A DNA stretch of 64,000 nt from Cavia porcellus (lineage: Eukaryota > Chordata > Mammalia > Rodentia > Caviidae): positions 74,541,482-74,605,481 of the forward strand of contig NW_026947484.1 in NCBI RefSeq assembly GCF_034190915.1. The letters run 5' to 3'. Positions 1 to 11,010 of this stretch are shown piece after piece; position 1 is the first letter of the stretch; each line of letters opens with the position of its first letter. The notes beneath the pieces are model-generated. The model worked only from the letters and a program-made list of their open reading frames with translations. It was not told where the DNA came from and searched no databases. Made by a program: the position numbers and the translations under genes.

Positions 1-195
1 TATATTTCCTATTGGCCAGAGTTGGATTGGTGTTCTTTTCAAATATAAATCTAAGAGAAATGTCATTCACTCTTCTGTACCTCTTGTTCTCTTTTGTGAA
101 TTTAAAAGTTAATGCATGCTTTAAAAAGTAGTATGATTGGGAGCAAACCATAGAAGTTAAAATTCTGATGCTAAACCATTCCCTATTTGGTTTTC
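1..195. other. Unassigned AT-rich sequence
   Basis: No repeat or coding motif recognised. Confidence 0.5.
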
Positions 196-258
196 AGCAG
201 TAGGGATTTAATCCAGGGCCGTGCACATACCAGGAAAGCTACTAGTAGGCTATAGCTG
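196..258 (-). mobile_element. ID SINE, old fragment
   Basis: On the minus strand this reads as a decayed tRNA-Ala-type head: a gcatgcgcaaggccctgg-like stretch, then a B-box-like segment ending near ggattaaatccctac. About 60 bases survive, with no A-tail. It is more diverged than the other IDs of the window. Confidence 0.5.
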
Positions 259-1404
259 AAGGCTGCAAATTACTTACTGTTGCTTAACAAACCACACCAA
301 TTATTCTTTATTAGCAGATATTTTAGCAGACATCAACTTTTAACAGATTGCACACAAAATAATAAGGATCTGGGTATGAAGAGCTGAGTTATCTGACACT
401 GATTTCTTACTGATTCTAGCAATGTCTTTGTGCTCTTTGGAGACTGGTACTTGAAGCAGGGTCTGAGCGGCCCTCCTAATCCAACTCTGGAGCTTCATCT
501 CCTCATATACAAAATAAGAAAATTTCCCCAGAAATTCCAAGATTTCTTCCCACTATAAAATTCTTTGCATGTGTGGCTTTGTCTATATGGAGGCACAAGA
601 TGGCTATTTAAATGTTTTATTTGATACCTCCCAAGCAATCTAAAATTTAGACAATGTTGTCATCAGAGAGTGGTTTCTATTTAAAGATGGTTTTCATTTA
701 GGGTCTTTTAGTCATTCCTATTTTTCTTTGGGTGACTCAACTAAACCTTTTGCTATGTGGAAGACTTAATATGAGTACCTATGATGTAAGATATTTTTAG
801 CAAGAAATCCATAAGGGGGAAAAAAGATATTTTGTGTGGATCAGTAATATGGTATTTGGAGAGAGTTAAAAAATGGTGCTTAAGAATTACATTTAATCTT
901 GCTTTCTCCCTCTCAGATGATACATCTTTTGCAGTTACAAGTATAGGGCTCATTTCTGGGAGACTAAAGATACACGTGGCTCTCTGAGAAGAAATGACAA
1001 AAACTAAGTTAAATAATGGCACAAAGAGTAGAAAAAGCTAGAACAGAATGACAGGTTTTTGGAGATGGATGGCGTATTCAAACACATCATGCTTATAGCG
1101 TCTGTGAAGTTTGGACCAATTTACGGTGCCATATTTGATAGATTCTGGGAGAATGGAAGAGAAACTAAGTTGCTGCTGCTGCTGTTGTTATTTTCCTCTG
1201 CACTCAGTTTTAAAGCTTTATTACTTTGGGGGAGATAAATTTCTTCCTTTATTATTATCTATCTCCTTCCATAAGATATGTTACTGTAGTCCCTGGCCAC
1301 TAGGGAGCCAATAACAGTTATTTCTATTCTGGCTGCATCCTGCTCCTACAATGAATCCTTTCAGGCAACAGTCTTAAAAAAACAGGAATTAAAGTGGTGC
1401 TATA
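259..1404. other. Unassigned sequence, no gene seen
   Basis: AT-rich sequence with short open frames only. A short (GCT)n run lies near 1171. No splice-flanked coding stretch or repeat family was recognised. Confidence 0.5.
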
Positions 1405-1640
1405 GAAGCCCAGGATTTGGAGCTGGAAAGGGCCTCAGAGAAATGAGGCGCTGTGGCTGTGCTCCCACTCTGCACACAGTGCACCGTGCACCCAAGGAGA
1501 CACAGGCAGAATGGGTCATGTGAGAGAGGGGGGACCAGTGGGTTCTACCCTTCACTTTCCAACCAGCCAGCTACGAGCCAGGAACAGATCCCTCAGCCTT
1601 TGGTTAACTCTCAGTGCCTCACTACTTAATCTGGCGTGAA
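1405..1640 (+). mobile_element. MIR-like SINE, diverged
   Basis: Starts with ggatttggagctggaaaggg followed by a cctcagag segment, typical of the mammal-wide MIR class. The remainder is strongly diverged. It could be a chance match to the MIR core, hence the modest confidence. Confidence 0.35.
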
Positions 1641-1828
1641 GCCCTAAATCTTCATTTCTTTCTCTTTTGGAGGTTGAAGAGCTGAAGTAGAAAATGACAA
1701 GGGGCTGTTTCAGTTGGGAACATTCTGTCTTTTCAAGCTACCACACCCCACAATAAAGCAATGTTCATTTCTTGCTCCACAGCCCCGATTCACTCATTCA
1801 TTGACTTGAAGAAATTCAACAACAAGAA

Positions 1829-1842
1829 CCTTGAATTTTAAC
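1829..1842. repeat. Left target-site duplication of B1
   Basis: ccttgaattttaac here and tcttgaattttaaa at 2019-2032 agree at 12 of 14 positions and flank the B1. This marks an L1-mediated insertion. Confidence 0.7.
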
Positions 1843-2018
1843 TTATTTTAATTTATTTATCTTATTTTTTTTGAGACAGTGTCTCACTACATAGTTCACA
1901 CTAGTCTTGAACCTACTATATAACATGGGCTGGTCTTGAACTTTCAGCAATCCTCCTGCCTCAGTCGCTCAATTATTGAGATTATAGAAGTATGCTACTC
2001 TACCACGCTTCACTGGAA
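1843..2018 (-). mobile_element. B1 (7SL-derived) SINE
   Basis: On the plus strand the order is T-rich tail, ttgagacagtgtctcactac, two gtcttgaac modules, then cctcctgcctcag. That is the reverse complement of a 7SL-derived B1. The two gtcttgaac modules show the internal duplication usual in rodent B1. Near-matching duplications flank it. Confidence 0.85.
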
Positions 2019-2097
2019 TCTTGAATTTTAAAAGAAATAATGCAGATAATTGGTATTTGTGTTACCAAAGTACTTTTCTTTACATATATTAATTAAT

Positions 2098-2306
2098 TAG
2101 TTATTTTAAGTGGTACTTAGGATTGAACTCAGGACTTTCACACTGAGCCAGTAAGCTACATCTTTGGCTCTCTCTCTATCTCTGTCTCTGTCTCTCTCTC
2201 TCTCTTTCTCTCTCTTTCATTTTGACACAGGACCTCATTAAGTTGTTAAATTGTCCAGGCTGAAGTCCAACTTGTAATTCTCCTCACAAAGTGCTGAGAT
2301 TCAGGT
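2098..2306 (-). mobile_element. Composite B1-ID SINE, main part
   Basis: Reading the minus strand, a B1 half (here 2218-2306, ending at gtgctgagattcaggt on the plus strand) is joined through a (GA)n linker (2168-2217) to an ID half (2106-2167; plus-strand ggattgaactcaggacttt). B1-ID fusions are typical of several non-murid rodents. The element is cut at 2306 by a MaLR provirus and resumes at 4590. Confidence 0.8.
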
Positions 2307-2682
2307 TGTTATCATTTGTGTGTGGATGTCCCCCCCCAAAGCCTCATGCAGTCATGGTGGCAGGTTTCTAGGTTTGTGATTGATTCGTGGTCCAATGTTA
2401 AGATTATGGGTATGAGTGTTACACCCACCCAGGGCGGGTAGCCTACACATAATATAAGCAACAGAAAAAAATCTTCTCTTGTACTTCTCTCTCTTTGCTT
2501 TCGTTGTTTTTGCTGTCTTCTGTTGCCATGAACTGTAATCCTCTGCCACGCACTACTCTGCCTTGGAGGCAGCCAAGTATGGACTGAAACCTCCACAAAC
2601 TGTGAGCTAAATAAACTTTTCCTTCCCTAATTTTGGGTGTTAGGTATTTTGTCTCAGCAATAAGAGAAAAGTAACCAGGACA
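2307..2682 (+). mobile_element. 5' LTR of MaLR provirus
   Basis: A 376-base LTR starting with TG and ending gtaaccaggaca. It carries the MaLR/MT-MST landmarks: ggatgtcc near the start, a ccttggaggcagccaagtat block, ccacaaactgtgagctaaa, and an aataaa signal near 2608-2615. Its partner at 4228-4589 is collinear over its whole length. No coding function. Confidence 0.9.
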
Positions 2683-4227
2683 GAATTTGGTACCATAGAA
2701 GTGGGGTTGTTGCTGTAACTATGCCTGACCTGTGGTTCAAAAGCCTTTAAGAATGGCTTATGGGAAGAGTTTAGAAAGTTTGAGAGGTGTTGCCTGAAAG
2801 AGTAGAACTGGAACACCTTAGGCTGCTCTGTTTGGGAGATTCCAGTCAGAGCTCAGAAAGCCAGGAGACTGATAGAAATTCTGCCAATAAAGACCAGGCT
2901 TAAGAGGTTTCTGTTGGGAAGAAGAACTGTATTGGTTGTTAGAATACAGATGACATATGTTATGGCTTGGCACAAAGTTTGTCTGCATTTTGCTCATGTC
3001 CAGAGATTTTGCCTGGGACTAAGATTCAGAGAAGTGGACTAATTAATCTGGCAGAAAAAAATCTCAAGTGCGGTTAATGTTGGGGGTGGTGGCATGGCCA
3101 TTGTTGAGGGGTTTTAGCCAGATTTATGTTGAGAACCAAGAGCAAAGAGCCCAGAAGGATGATTTAAAATGTTGTGAATTTGGTCAGAAAAAAAAGCTCC
3201 AGTAATACTATGAACTCTAAAGACAGAGCTGAGGAGATCTACATTGCTGAGATGGAACAGGAGCATACAAAAGATGGCCCAGGGACATCACAAGAAGCAG
3301 CAAGTCTCCTCCCTTTGCAGCCTCAAAACTGCAGAAGTGACAGACTTTGCATTGAGGAGAAAATCACAGAGCACCATGTTCTGGAATGGCAGCAGCCACA
3401 TTATGTTCCAGGATGGTGGCAGAGTGCACACCAGGTTCCAAAATGGTGGCAATCACACCAGGTTTCAGAAAGGTAGCAACATAGAGAATTTGTTTCTCAG
3501 AATCAAGGTCGGAGTGCCCAGTGATCCAGGCACTTGACATTTAGGGCCAAAAGAGAGGAAAGACTGGTTCAGCAGGCAGCAGACCTCAGCATCATCCAAG
3601 CAGTGCTTGTTTTAGGTATATGCAGAATGCAAGAATTCAGAGGTTAAAAGACTTCCACATTGATTTCATCAGAAGGCCTGGGAACACAGTGTGCCCCTGA
3701 GAGGGCAGTGTGTGAAGCTATGAGGGTAAAGCCAAGTGTGTAGTGGAGAACCCAGAAGTTTAGAAGACCCAAGAATGTGGATAGAAAATTGCAAGGACTG
3801 AGCAAAGTGGGCCTAAAAGAGAAGCCATGGGAGCTACAACCGCCGTAAGTGCCATAGGGGCAGAGTCATACAAGCTTTTTGGAGCTCACAATTTGCCACA
3901 GATTGCTTTGGTATTCCACATGGAACTACAGGACTTAATTGCCTTGCTAGATTTTGGACTTGCTTTTGTTCCAGTCTTTTGAGTTCCCCTGTTTGTACCT
4001 TTTGGGACGAAATGTTTATCTTGTGCCATTGAAAGTTGTAAGTGTTTAACATTTCATTTGTACAGGGGCTCACAGCTGGCAGTTTGCCTTAAATCTCAGA
4101 GTAGATTTTAGACTTGGACTTTTCAGCAATGCTGAAACTGTTAGGACTTTGGCAACTCTTAGAGATGGACTAAATGTCTTTTGCATAAAAGATGTGCATG
4201 AGTCTTGGGGAGGGTTCAGGGGCAGAA
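2683..4227 (+). mobile_element. MaLR internal region
   Basis: 1,545 bases between two similar LTRs. It opens with a spacer and a degenerate tRNA-Leu-type primer-binding site (2688-2706, tggtaccatagaagtgggg) and closes with a purine-rich tract (4204-4227) before the 3' LTR. MaLRs are non-autonomous ERVL relatives and this interior has no intact gag or pol. Open frames at 3174-3537 arise from a local repeat. Several blocks align with the minus-strand internal region at 56350-58058, for instance gtttgtctgcattttgctca and caggcacttgac. Confidence 0.88.
3384..3475 (+). repeat. Minisatellite-like repeat in MaLR interior
   Basis: About three imperfect 27-30 base units, each with an atggtggca-like core followed by caccaggttcca-like sequence (unit starts near 3384, 3412 and 3442). 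The repeat produces a tryptophan/glutamine-rich frame that should not be read as a protein. Confidence 0.7.
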
Positions 4228-4589
4228 TGTTATGGTTTGTGTCTGGATGTCCTGCAAAGCCTCGTGTGGTCATGGTGGCAGACTTCTAGAGTTTGTGACT
4301 GATTCACAAAATCCAATGCTGGAATTATGAGTGCTACACCCACTCTAGGATGGGTGACTGACTTACAATATAAGGGACAGAGTCTTCTCTTTCTTTTTGC
4401 TCTTGTTGTTTCTACTGTCTTCCAGCCACCATGAACTAACTGTTGCCCTCTGCCATGTGCTACTCTGCCTTGGAGCCAGCCAAGTATGGACTGAAACCTC
4501 CACAAACTGTGAGCTAAATACACCTTTCCCTCCTTCATTGTGGGCATCAAGTATTTTGTCCCAACAACAAGGGAAAAGTAACCAAGACA
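4228..4589 (+). mobile_element. 3' LTR of MaLR provirus
   Basis: A 362-base LTR, TG...gtaaccaagaca, collinear with the 5' LTR at 2307-2682. Five-base flanks caggt (2302-2306) and caagt (4590-4594) match at four of five positions, as expected for an aged target duplication. Confidence 0.9.
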
Positions 4590-4618
4590 CAAGTGTCTGT
4601 CACCATGCTGAGCTATAG
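4590..4618 (-). mobile_element. Composite B1-ID SINE, displaced end
   Basis: gtgtctgtcaccatgctgag continues the B1 head interrupted at 2306. Joined across the provirus it gives the usual B1 order (on minus: head, then the TGTAATCCCAG-like box). Confidence 0.8.
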
Positions 4619-5009
4619 ATTTATTTTAAATAATCAGCTACTAAACATGTGCTTGCTTTATTACAATTATGTTATCATAAAATTGTTCAGAAACACATGG
4701 TTGGTAGCAAGTCAGGTGGACCCACTAATAATTACCACCCTGGAATCCTCCAGGTCCCTCCTGAGCTGACCTCATGTTTCCAGCCCCAGTAGCCTCTCTC
4801 AGTCACGTTCATACTATTCATAACTCCCCATGTACCACCATTCTTGCCACTGAGCTACCTAGCTCAGCATTTTCTTTGGCACTAATTAAATCCTTTCCTT
4901 GTTGCTCATCATCATTTTTCCCCCTACTCATCATGCTTTAGCTGACTTGTGCATTCTGGAGTTTCCCAGAGTTTACTCCTGAACATCTGCTTCAAGCCAG
5001 CCTACTTAC
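4619..5009. other. Unassigned sequence
   Basis: No gene or known repeat recognised. Confidence 0.45.
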
Positions 5010-5370
5010 TTTCTTTGTTTGGGCAGATATAACAAAATATTATAGACGGGATGGCTTCTAAGTAACAGAAATGCTTTTCTCATGGTTCTGAAGACTAACA
5101 AGTCCAGGACCAAGGCACTGGCAGATTTTGTGTCAAGTAAAGGCCCACTTTCTGATTTATAGATGGCTCCTTCTCTGTGTATCCTGATATAGTAAAAGGG
5201 ATAAAGCAGCTGTTGAGGTTTCTTTTAAAAAGCACTAATCCCATCCATGAGGAACTCTCCCTTCATGATTTAGTCACCTCTAAAAGACCTCATCTCCTAA
5301 TACCATTACCTTGGAGATTACAGTTTCAACACATGATTTGTGGTTGACACAAACATTCAGGCCACAGCAA
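5010..5370 (-). mobile_element. MaLR LTR (MLT1/MST-like), old
   Basis: Plus-strand landmarks of a reversed MLT1/MST LTR appear in order: gcagatataacaaaatatta, ctcatggttctgaag, gcactaatcccatccatgag, cctcatctcctaatacc, then cacaaacattcaggccacag. The interior is diverged and no internal region adjoins it. Confidence 0.75.
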
Positions 5371-7149
5371 AACTCAACATCAAAATGAGCCCTGATCCCT
5401 TAGTCTACATTATCATCATCATCACTGTTGTTTTGAAATTGAAGTGAAGATTTTCCCTGAAACTTAACACTGAAGCTCCACTCTCTCCTTGCTTCCTTCT
5501 AAATTTTAGCAGATGAAATAAACACTCTGTGCTCCATAGATGATATGTAGTTTTACATTGTCACAGAGATAAATTGAATTTGCAATTTTACGAACAAGAA
5601 AAATTGGATTTCTCACTTGAATATATTCTTCAGAGAAAGGTGCTTAACATTCTAGAATGATGTTATTGATTTGTTGTCAAAGGAAATAATGCTATTCTTA
5701 ATTAACTTCTTTAAAAATGTGCCCTGTTCTTAAAAGGGAAAAGAAATCCATTTTTCATGAGATATCTCAATACTTCAAAAGTCCTGCTAGAAATATAGTT
5801 TTGATTCTAAATCAATTAAAGAAATACGTATGACATTTTTACACAGGTGAAGATCTTCAGGAATTTTTACATCTATGATCTATAGGGTTTGGCTTTTATA
5901 CATTCTCATACTAAAGTACCAGTAATTAGGCCATTTTGGTAGTAGAAATCTTATCTTAATACAGGAAGTTGACCTGAAAAGAAACAAAAATAGAATTTTT
6001 TCCCATGAAAAGTGTACATATACTTTCAAAATTTGTCTAACTTGCCATAAGGCTGCAATCTATGGCAGTCAGTACTGTTGGGATATTTCTATCATCTTCC
6101 TAAAGTTACGGAGGTGAAACTCTTTATAAAATAGTCATTTCACCAGAGAGCTAGTGTGACTTGTCTCAACTGACATTCACAGCTGGTCACACAAAAAGAT
6201 GAATTTCCAGACTTTAGTATTCTGTAGTTTCATACACAGAAAGAAAGCAGGAGGAAAATTCTCATTTTCCTTTTCATTTTCTACTGTTTGCCCGTGGCTA
6301 CTGTTTTAATCTCAGACTAATTCTCAAGTTCAAACCTCTTGTTAATTTTAATATCTTTTCCACAGCTTCAATTTTTAAAGAGGAGTTAAGGTAGCCATAT
6401 GACCTATGAGAATGTTAAAACTTTTATAGTTAATTTTTAAAAATTTACTCTATAATGCTCCCTGTTTTCAGCTACATTAAAGACAAAGTTAACTTGTCTT
6501 TTCAAATTCAGAATGACAGTTTTCTTGGTTTTTATGAAATTAATACATAGATTATATAATTATTCTACTTACTTTAGCACCTTTAAAAATCATTACAAAT
6601 ATGGTAAATTTTAATTGTTCATGGAAATCAACGTATGTGCAAATAACCTAAAATCTATTTTCATTCTCTACAATTTGCATTTTTACATTTCAGATTTGCT
6701 TAGGTAGCAATAAGACATGAAATCACATTGCTAATTGCTTAAGTACATAAAGTAATTTTAAGAGATTCAGAGCTATAAACAATTTTCATAAAATAAATGT
6801 CTGTTAGAATGTTCCATGATTGTAGGAGAGTGTGTAGAAGAGACAGAAATTTCCCCTGGGCTTATTTGGGGGACGATATTGACAGCAGATGGAAAGCTGG
6901 AATATTCTCTATGAATTATTATTTTTATTCAATTCTCTCCTGGCTCATAGTTATTATTTTGTTACCTGTGTATGAACAAAAAATGTAAATAACTGCATGA
7001 TATGAAATTGTGTTTTTTCTCTTCCTTTTTCTTTCAGAATGTAATTTCAGGGTGACCCCTGAGAAGTCAGATGTCTCAAGTAGGCTTAGTGGTGCATTGC
7101 ACAGTAATCACTGCCTTACACCAGTTTGCAAATTTAGGGTACCAAACTT
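5371..7149. other. Unassigned AT-rich sequence, no gene seen
   Basis: Nearly 1.8 kb without a recognised repeat. A pyrimidine tract ending in cag at about 7015-7037 resembles a splice acceptor, but no open coding frame with a donor follows. Confidence 0.45.
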
Positions 7150-7290
7150 AAAGCTGAAGTTCCCCTAAAACTTATCCAGTCATCTTCACTCATTGCATAG
7201 ATGAGAAAGTGAAGCTCCCAAGATGCTAAGTGACTTACCCTGTGTCACTTAGCATAGTTAAGTGTTTGGACTTCTCAACTAGGCTTCCTC
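7150..7290 (+). mobile_element. MIR SINE
   Basis: The MIR order is visible: atagatgagaaagtgaagct, then gtgacttaccctgtgtcact, in the place of the consensus gaggaaactgaggc and cttgcccaaggtcaca. Confidence 0.65.
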
Positions 7291-7718
7291 CCCTCAAATG
7301 TTCCTTCCAATTTCCATCTCAGAGTTACCTTTTATGAAAGCAACTCATGGGTTTCTCTGTCCCAGAAGGAGAGTCTAACAGATGGATGTGGCAAGAAGAT
7401 ATGGAGATGGTCAAATATTTGAAGAGACCACAGTCTGCTGTAGGGTCAAAATCATGAGTAGTTAGGTCTCCAGAACTCAGTTCTTCCTGTGAAAAGTTGC
7501 CATAATTTTGTTGCTTGTCCTCACTGAGCCCAAAGATCTTCACCTGTAAGACAGAAAGGTAAGTGAATGACTGAGTGAAGCAAAAGAGTAGATGGAAGCA
7601 GCTGGTTCAATACTGTTCAATTGCAACTGACTGCTAATTCAGGTACACAAGTAAATGAAAGCAGGGGATTCATAATTTATATCTTGATTCCTTTTCTCAG
7701 TGAACTGTCCCAATGTAC
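7291..7718. other. Unassigned sequence
   Basis: No gene or repeat recognised. Confidence 0.45.
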
Positions 7719-8180
7719 TAATGAAGTATTTACTGAGCACTTACTATGTGCAAACCAGACCAAGTATAAAAGCTAAAATGGTAACAAAAAGGCGTGATCC
7801 CTACTGTTAAGCAATTTTACAGACTCATGAAAGGGATGAAATGAGCAGATGACAACCTGCCATGATGACAGAACCTCGAAGAGAAGACCTTCACCTAGGA
7901 GATTCCCAAGGCTCCTTAGAGAGAACCACTCAGGAGGATTCACCAAATGGAGATGAATGGGTGCAGTGTTTGAGGGAGAAAAAATCCAATGTGATGACCC
8001 AGAGTTGAAAAAGTTTGGTGTTCTACAGAAAATGAAAAAAATTGATTTGTTGCAACCAGAAGGTGAAGGCTGGAGATTCAGCAGAGGAAGAAGTCAGGTA
8101 CACCAGGCCTTGTAAGGCCCCTCCAATTCACTTGAACTTCACCCTAACAACAGGAAACTTCAATGAATTCTAAGTGACAG
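7719..8180 (-). mobile_element. L2 LINE 3' region
   Basis: tttactgagcacttactatg at the left is the reverse complement of the L2 3' end. Further right, gccttgtaaggcccctccaa matches the L2 tacaaggcccta block, also reversed. Old and diverged, with no coding content. Confidence 0.65.
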
Positions 8181-8206
8181 AGTGAAGTAATAATATACAT
8201 GGCCTT

Positions 8207-8412
8207 AAAATTTTTTGGTAAGGCAAGATTGAACCCAGGGCTTTGCTCTACAGTATATCCCCAACTTTTCATTTTTAAAATTTATTTGTTTATTTATTTG
8301 AGACACAGTCTCAATTGCTAAATTGCCCTCAGTCTGAGCTCAAATTTGCAATCTTCCTGCCTCAGTCTCCCAGAGTGATAGGATTACAAGGGTACACCAT
8401 GAGACCCAGTTA
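8207..8412 (-). mobile_element. Composite B1-ID SINE
   Basis: Plus strand: ID half (gattgaacccagggctttgc, about 8229), a T-rich linker, then B1 half (ttgagacacagtctcaattg to cttcctgcctcagtctccca). This is the same arrangement as at 2098-2306, so the fusion is an amplified family and not a single coincidence. Confidence 0.82.
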
Positions 8413-9409
8413 TAAATGGTTTTCTTCTTGAGGAATAAGAATTTTTTTAAACTCTGAGGATATTTTCCCTATTGGCATAATCATACTTAAGTATATTCAC
8501 CTCAATATTTAAACAATGCAATCTCTTTTCTCCAAAATCCATGTAAATCATCTCACCAATTATATTCACTTCCACTGGGCCTTTATCTTTAAAAAATTAC
8601 ATAGGCAAATTGCTTGATCTTTATTTGAAATGATGACAGGGTCCATAATCACAGGTGACCAGACAGGGTATAAAAATATTGATGGAATAAAAGCATGCCC
8701 AATGAAATTGCAGTTAAAACTTCCAGCATTCAAATTAAGAAGAAGCAACAGAAACAGTTGGAAGAGAGCACCAAGGAGGAAATAAATGAAAGGCAACATG
8801 GAAAATACCATATCCTAAACTGTGAGCCCTTTAAAACAACCACACCCAGCCTATTTGTGAGGAGCAGGCAGCTGTGGAAAGCTGGAGCACCGTTCCTGAG
8901 TCTTGCCAGATAAACGAGGCCAGACGAAGCAAACCTGGCATTAGTGGAAAAAAGACAAATTTGTATTTGCCAGGAGTGATGCCGTAACAAACTGTTCCTG
9001 AACCTCCGCCCAGAACTGGCCTCTGCCAGCGCACCTGTGGTGAGACTCCGGGATGAGGGCAGGGGACTCGAGGCTCCACACTGTACACTGGGCTTGCGAA
9101 GAGCACCTCACTTTGGTGTCTGAACCCCTCTAGAAAGTGAGAGATCTTTGCATGGAGTAAACTTTCCATTCTGTGTTTTTTCCCCATTGTAAAATTTGTG
9201 AACCGCTTTCTAGCCAGATTCTATGATCTTAACAACCTATAAAACAAACAGAAACAATAATCATTTGCATTTACAGAGTACTTTTGCTTTTAGAAGTACA
9301 AAGCTTCAGGTTTTAAGCCTTGTGTTCTTTAAAGAAAACACTTCCCTCAAGTTGAAGCTTTTATTTTAGCAAATCAAAGGATATATGGACCACAAACAAT
9401 GGGGATGGT
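8413..9409. other. Unassigned sequence
   Basis: No gene recognised. 8860-9080 is somewhat richer in G+C and CpG than its surroundings but shows no promoter elements I can name. Confidence 0.45.
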
Positions 9410-9835
9410 GACAGATAGAGAGGAAAAAGAAGAACATTTCCATTCTCTCAATCCTTCACCATTCTACTTTCTATCTCGGTGTCTTGATTATTCTATGTCT
9501 CTCACTATGGTAAATACACAATCTTTGTCTTTTTATGAGTGAATTACTTAATTTAGTATAATGTTCCCAACATTGATCCACATTGTGGCATATATTAAAA
9601 TTTTACTTTTACTTTAAGATCAACTTTACTTTAAGATCAACTAATATTCCATTGTACCTTGCATTCTGTTTATCTGTTCATTTGTCAGTGGACACTTGGC
9701 TTGTTTCCACTTTTTGGTGGTGGATAATGGTGCTATAAGCATGGGTGCACAAATTCCTATTCAGGATCCTGCTTTCAGTTCTGTTGGATGTATTCGTTGA
9801 TTAGAGTCTTGAGGTTTTAACATTTTTCTTTTAAT
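9410..9835 (-). mobile_element. Old L1 fragment
   Basis: Plus-strand motifs of a reversed L1 3' region: taatattccattgtaccttg, gtttatctgttcatttgtca, gcttgtttccactttttggt and ataatggtgctataagcatg. A 17-base tandem duplication sits inside at 9608-9641. Confidence 0.8.
9608..9641. repeat. 17-base tandem duplication
   Basis: tttactttaagatcaac occurs twice, end to end, with no mismatch. It lies in the old L1 and is probably a replication-slippage event. Confidence 0.9.
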
Positions 9836-9900
9836 TGCAAGGATGCTGAAGAATAGCCTAACTTCTCTCTTGGTTACCTGTTATCAAAAGCTAAACTCAG

Positions 9901-9998
9901 GGCTGGGGATTTAGCTCAGTGGCTTACGCACTTCCCTGGTAAGCACAAAGTCATGAGTTCAATCTCTAGTACCAAAAATAAAAATAAAATAAATAAAC
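9901..9998 (+). mobile_element. ID SINE
   Basis: A tRNA-derived body: ggctggggatttagctcagt (A-box region), then gagttcaatctctagtacc (B-box region), then an (AAAAT)n-like tail. The A box and B box of the internal pol III promoter are recognisable but diverged. Confidence 0.88.
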
Positions 9999-10798
9999 CC
10001 AGTAATTCAATAGAGAAAAACCCAGTGCCAGTCAGCACTCTTTGATTACCTGTACCAGAAACGAACCTGTCTCCATCTAAGCCCAACAAGAGTAACTGAA
10101 AGGTTTGAGAGCATCTTACAGAACTCAGTGAAGAATCCACCCTACTGGCTATTAGGAAAAATGGGAACCAGACTACGAATGTCCTCGGACCCTCCACCCC
10201 TCCACTCTCTCTCCACTCTCCTGCCTGCATATGCCTGCTTGGGTTTTTTCTCTCTGCACATCAGTTCCACTTGGGAAGAAATTGGCATCCAGCTCCCCTC
10301 ACTGTCACATCTGTGACTCCAGTCCCCATAAACAGACTGGCCCAATTCTTTCTCAGTCCCAGATCCAAAAATCTCAAAGGAGAGACGTATTACCCTGTTT
10401 CTGGTGCCAGTAAGTACAGCTAGGAAGATACAGTCAGATTGTGTAAAATGATGGTTCCTAATGTTGGAGAAGGGTCAAGCTATAACCAAAATGTCATAGG
10501 TGCAGAATGACCACCAATCCCTAGCACCTCAATAGAGGTGTACAGGATGAAAAGCAATGAAAAACTACCCAACCATCTCCTTAAGCATGGGTGCTGCTTT
10601 ACTGGGGTTAAAGGATAGGGAATTTGGGAGAAGATGAACACTGTAATCTAAATCCTGACACCTCAGACAAATGGGACAAGAAAAAGTCTAGCTGGCCTGG
10701 AGATCGCTCTAGACAAATTTTATGTCACGTGGCATGTCAGCAAGAGCTGTGTAAAATGGAAAAAGAGGGTTTCTCCAATGTGAAGCAAACCCAGTCAT

Positions 10799-10854
10799 GA
10801 TTAAAAGGAAACAATCAAGATTAAAAAGATTAAAGGATTAAAAGGAAACAATCA
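10799..10854. repeat. 19-base direct repeat
   Basis: gattaaaaggaaacaatca begins at 10799 and again at 10836, without mismatch. The 18 bases between them are built of similar gattaaa words, suggesting slippage. Confidence 0.85.
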
Positions 10855-10981
10855 CAGCACCGAGAGACTGCGACATCTTTAGGGAAGAATGCCCAAGCGC
10901 AGGCGCCTCCAGTGCACCTGATTTGATGATAAGTGGAGAAATGCAACAGCCAAAAGAACCAGAAAGAAGCATATAAAACTA

Positions 10982-11010
10982 TTTTACTAAGAATAAAGTT
11001 CTTAGTAAAA
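10982..11010. repeat. Perfect inverted repeat
   Basis: ttttactaagaa and ttcttagtaaaa are exact reverse complements around a 5-base loop (taaag). It could extrude as a short cruciform. No transposon-terminal context is seen. Confidence 0.9.

Noticed and set aside
3174..3537. Overlapping ~100-codon frames on plus
   Set aside because: They lie inside the MaLR interior and end in its minisatellite.
7015..7080. Splice-acceptor-like pyrimidine tract followed by cag
   Set aside because: The downstream sequence closes quickly in all frames and runs into a MIR. No donor site paired with an open exon.
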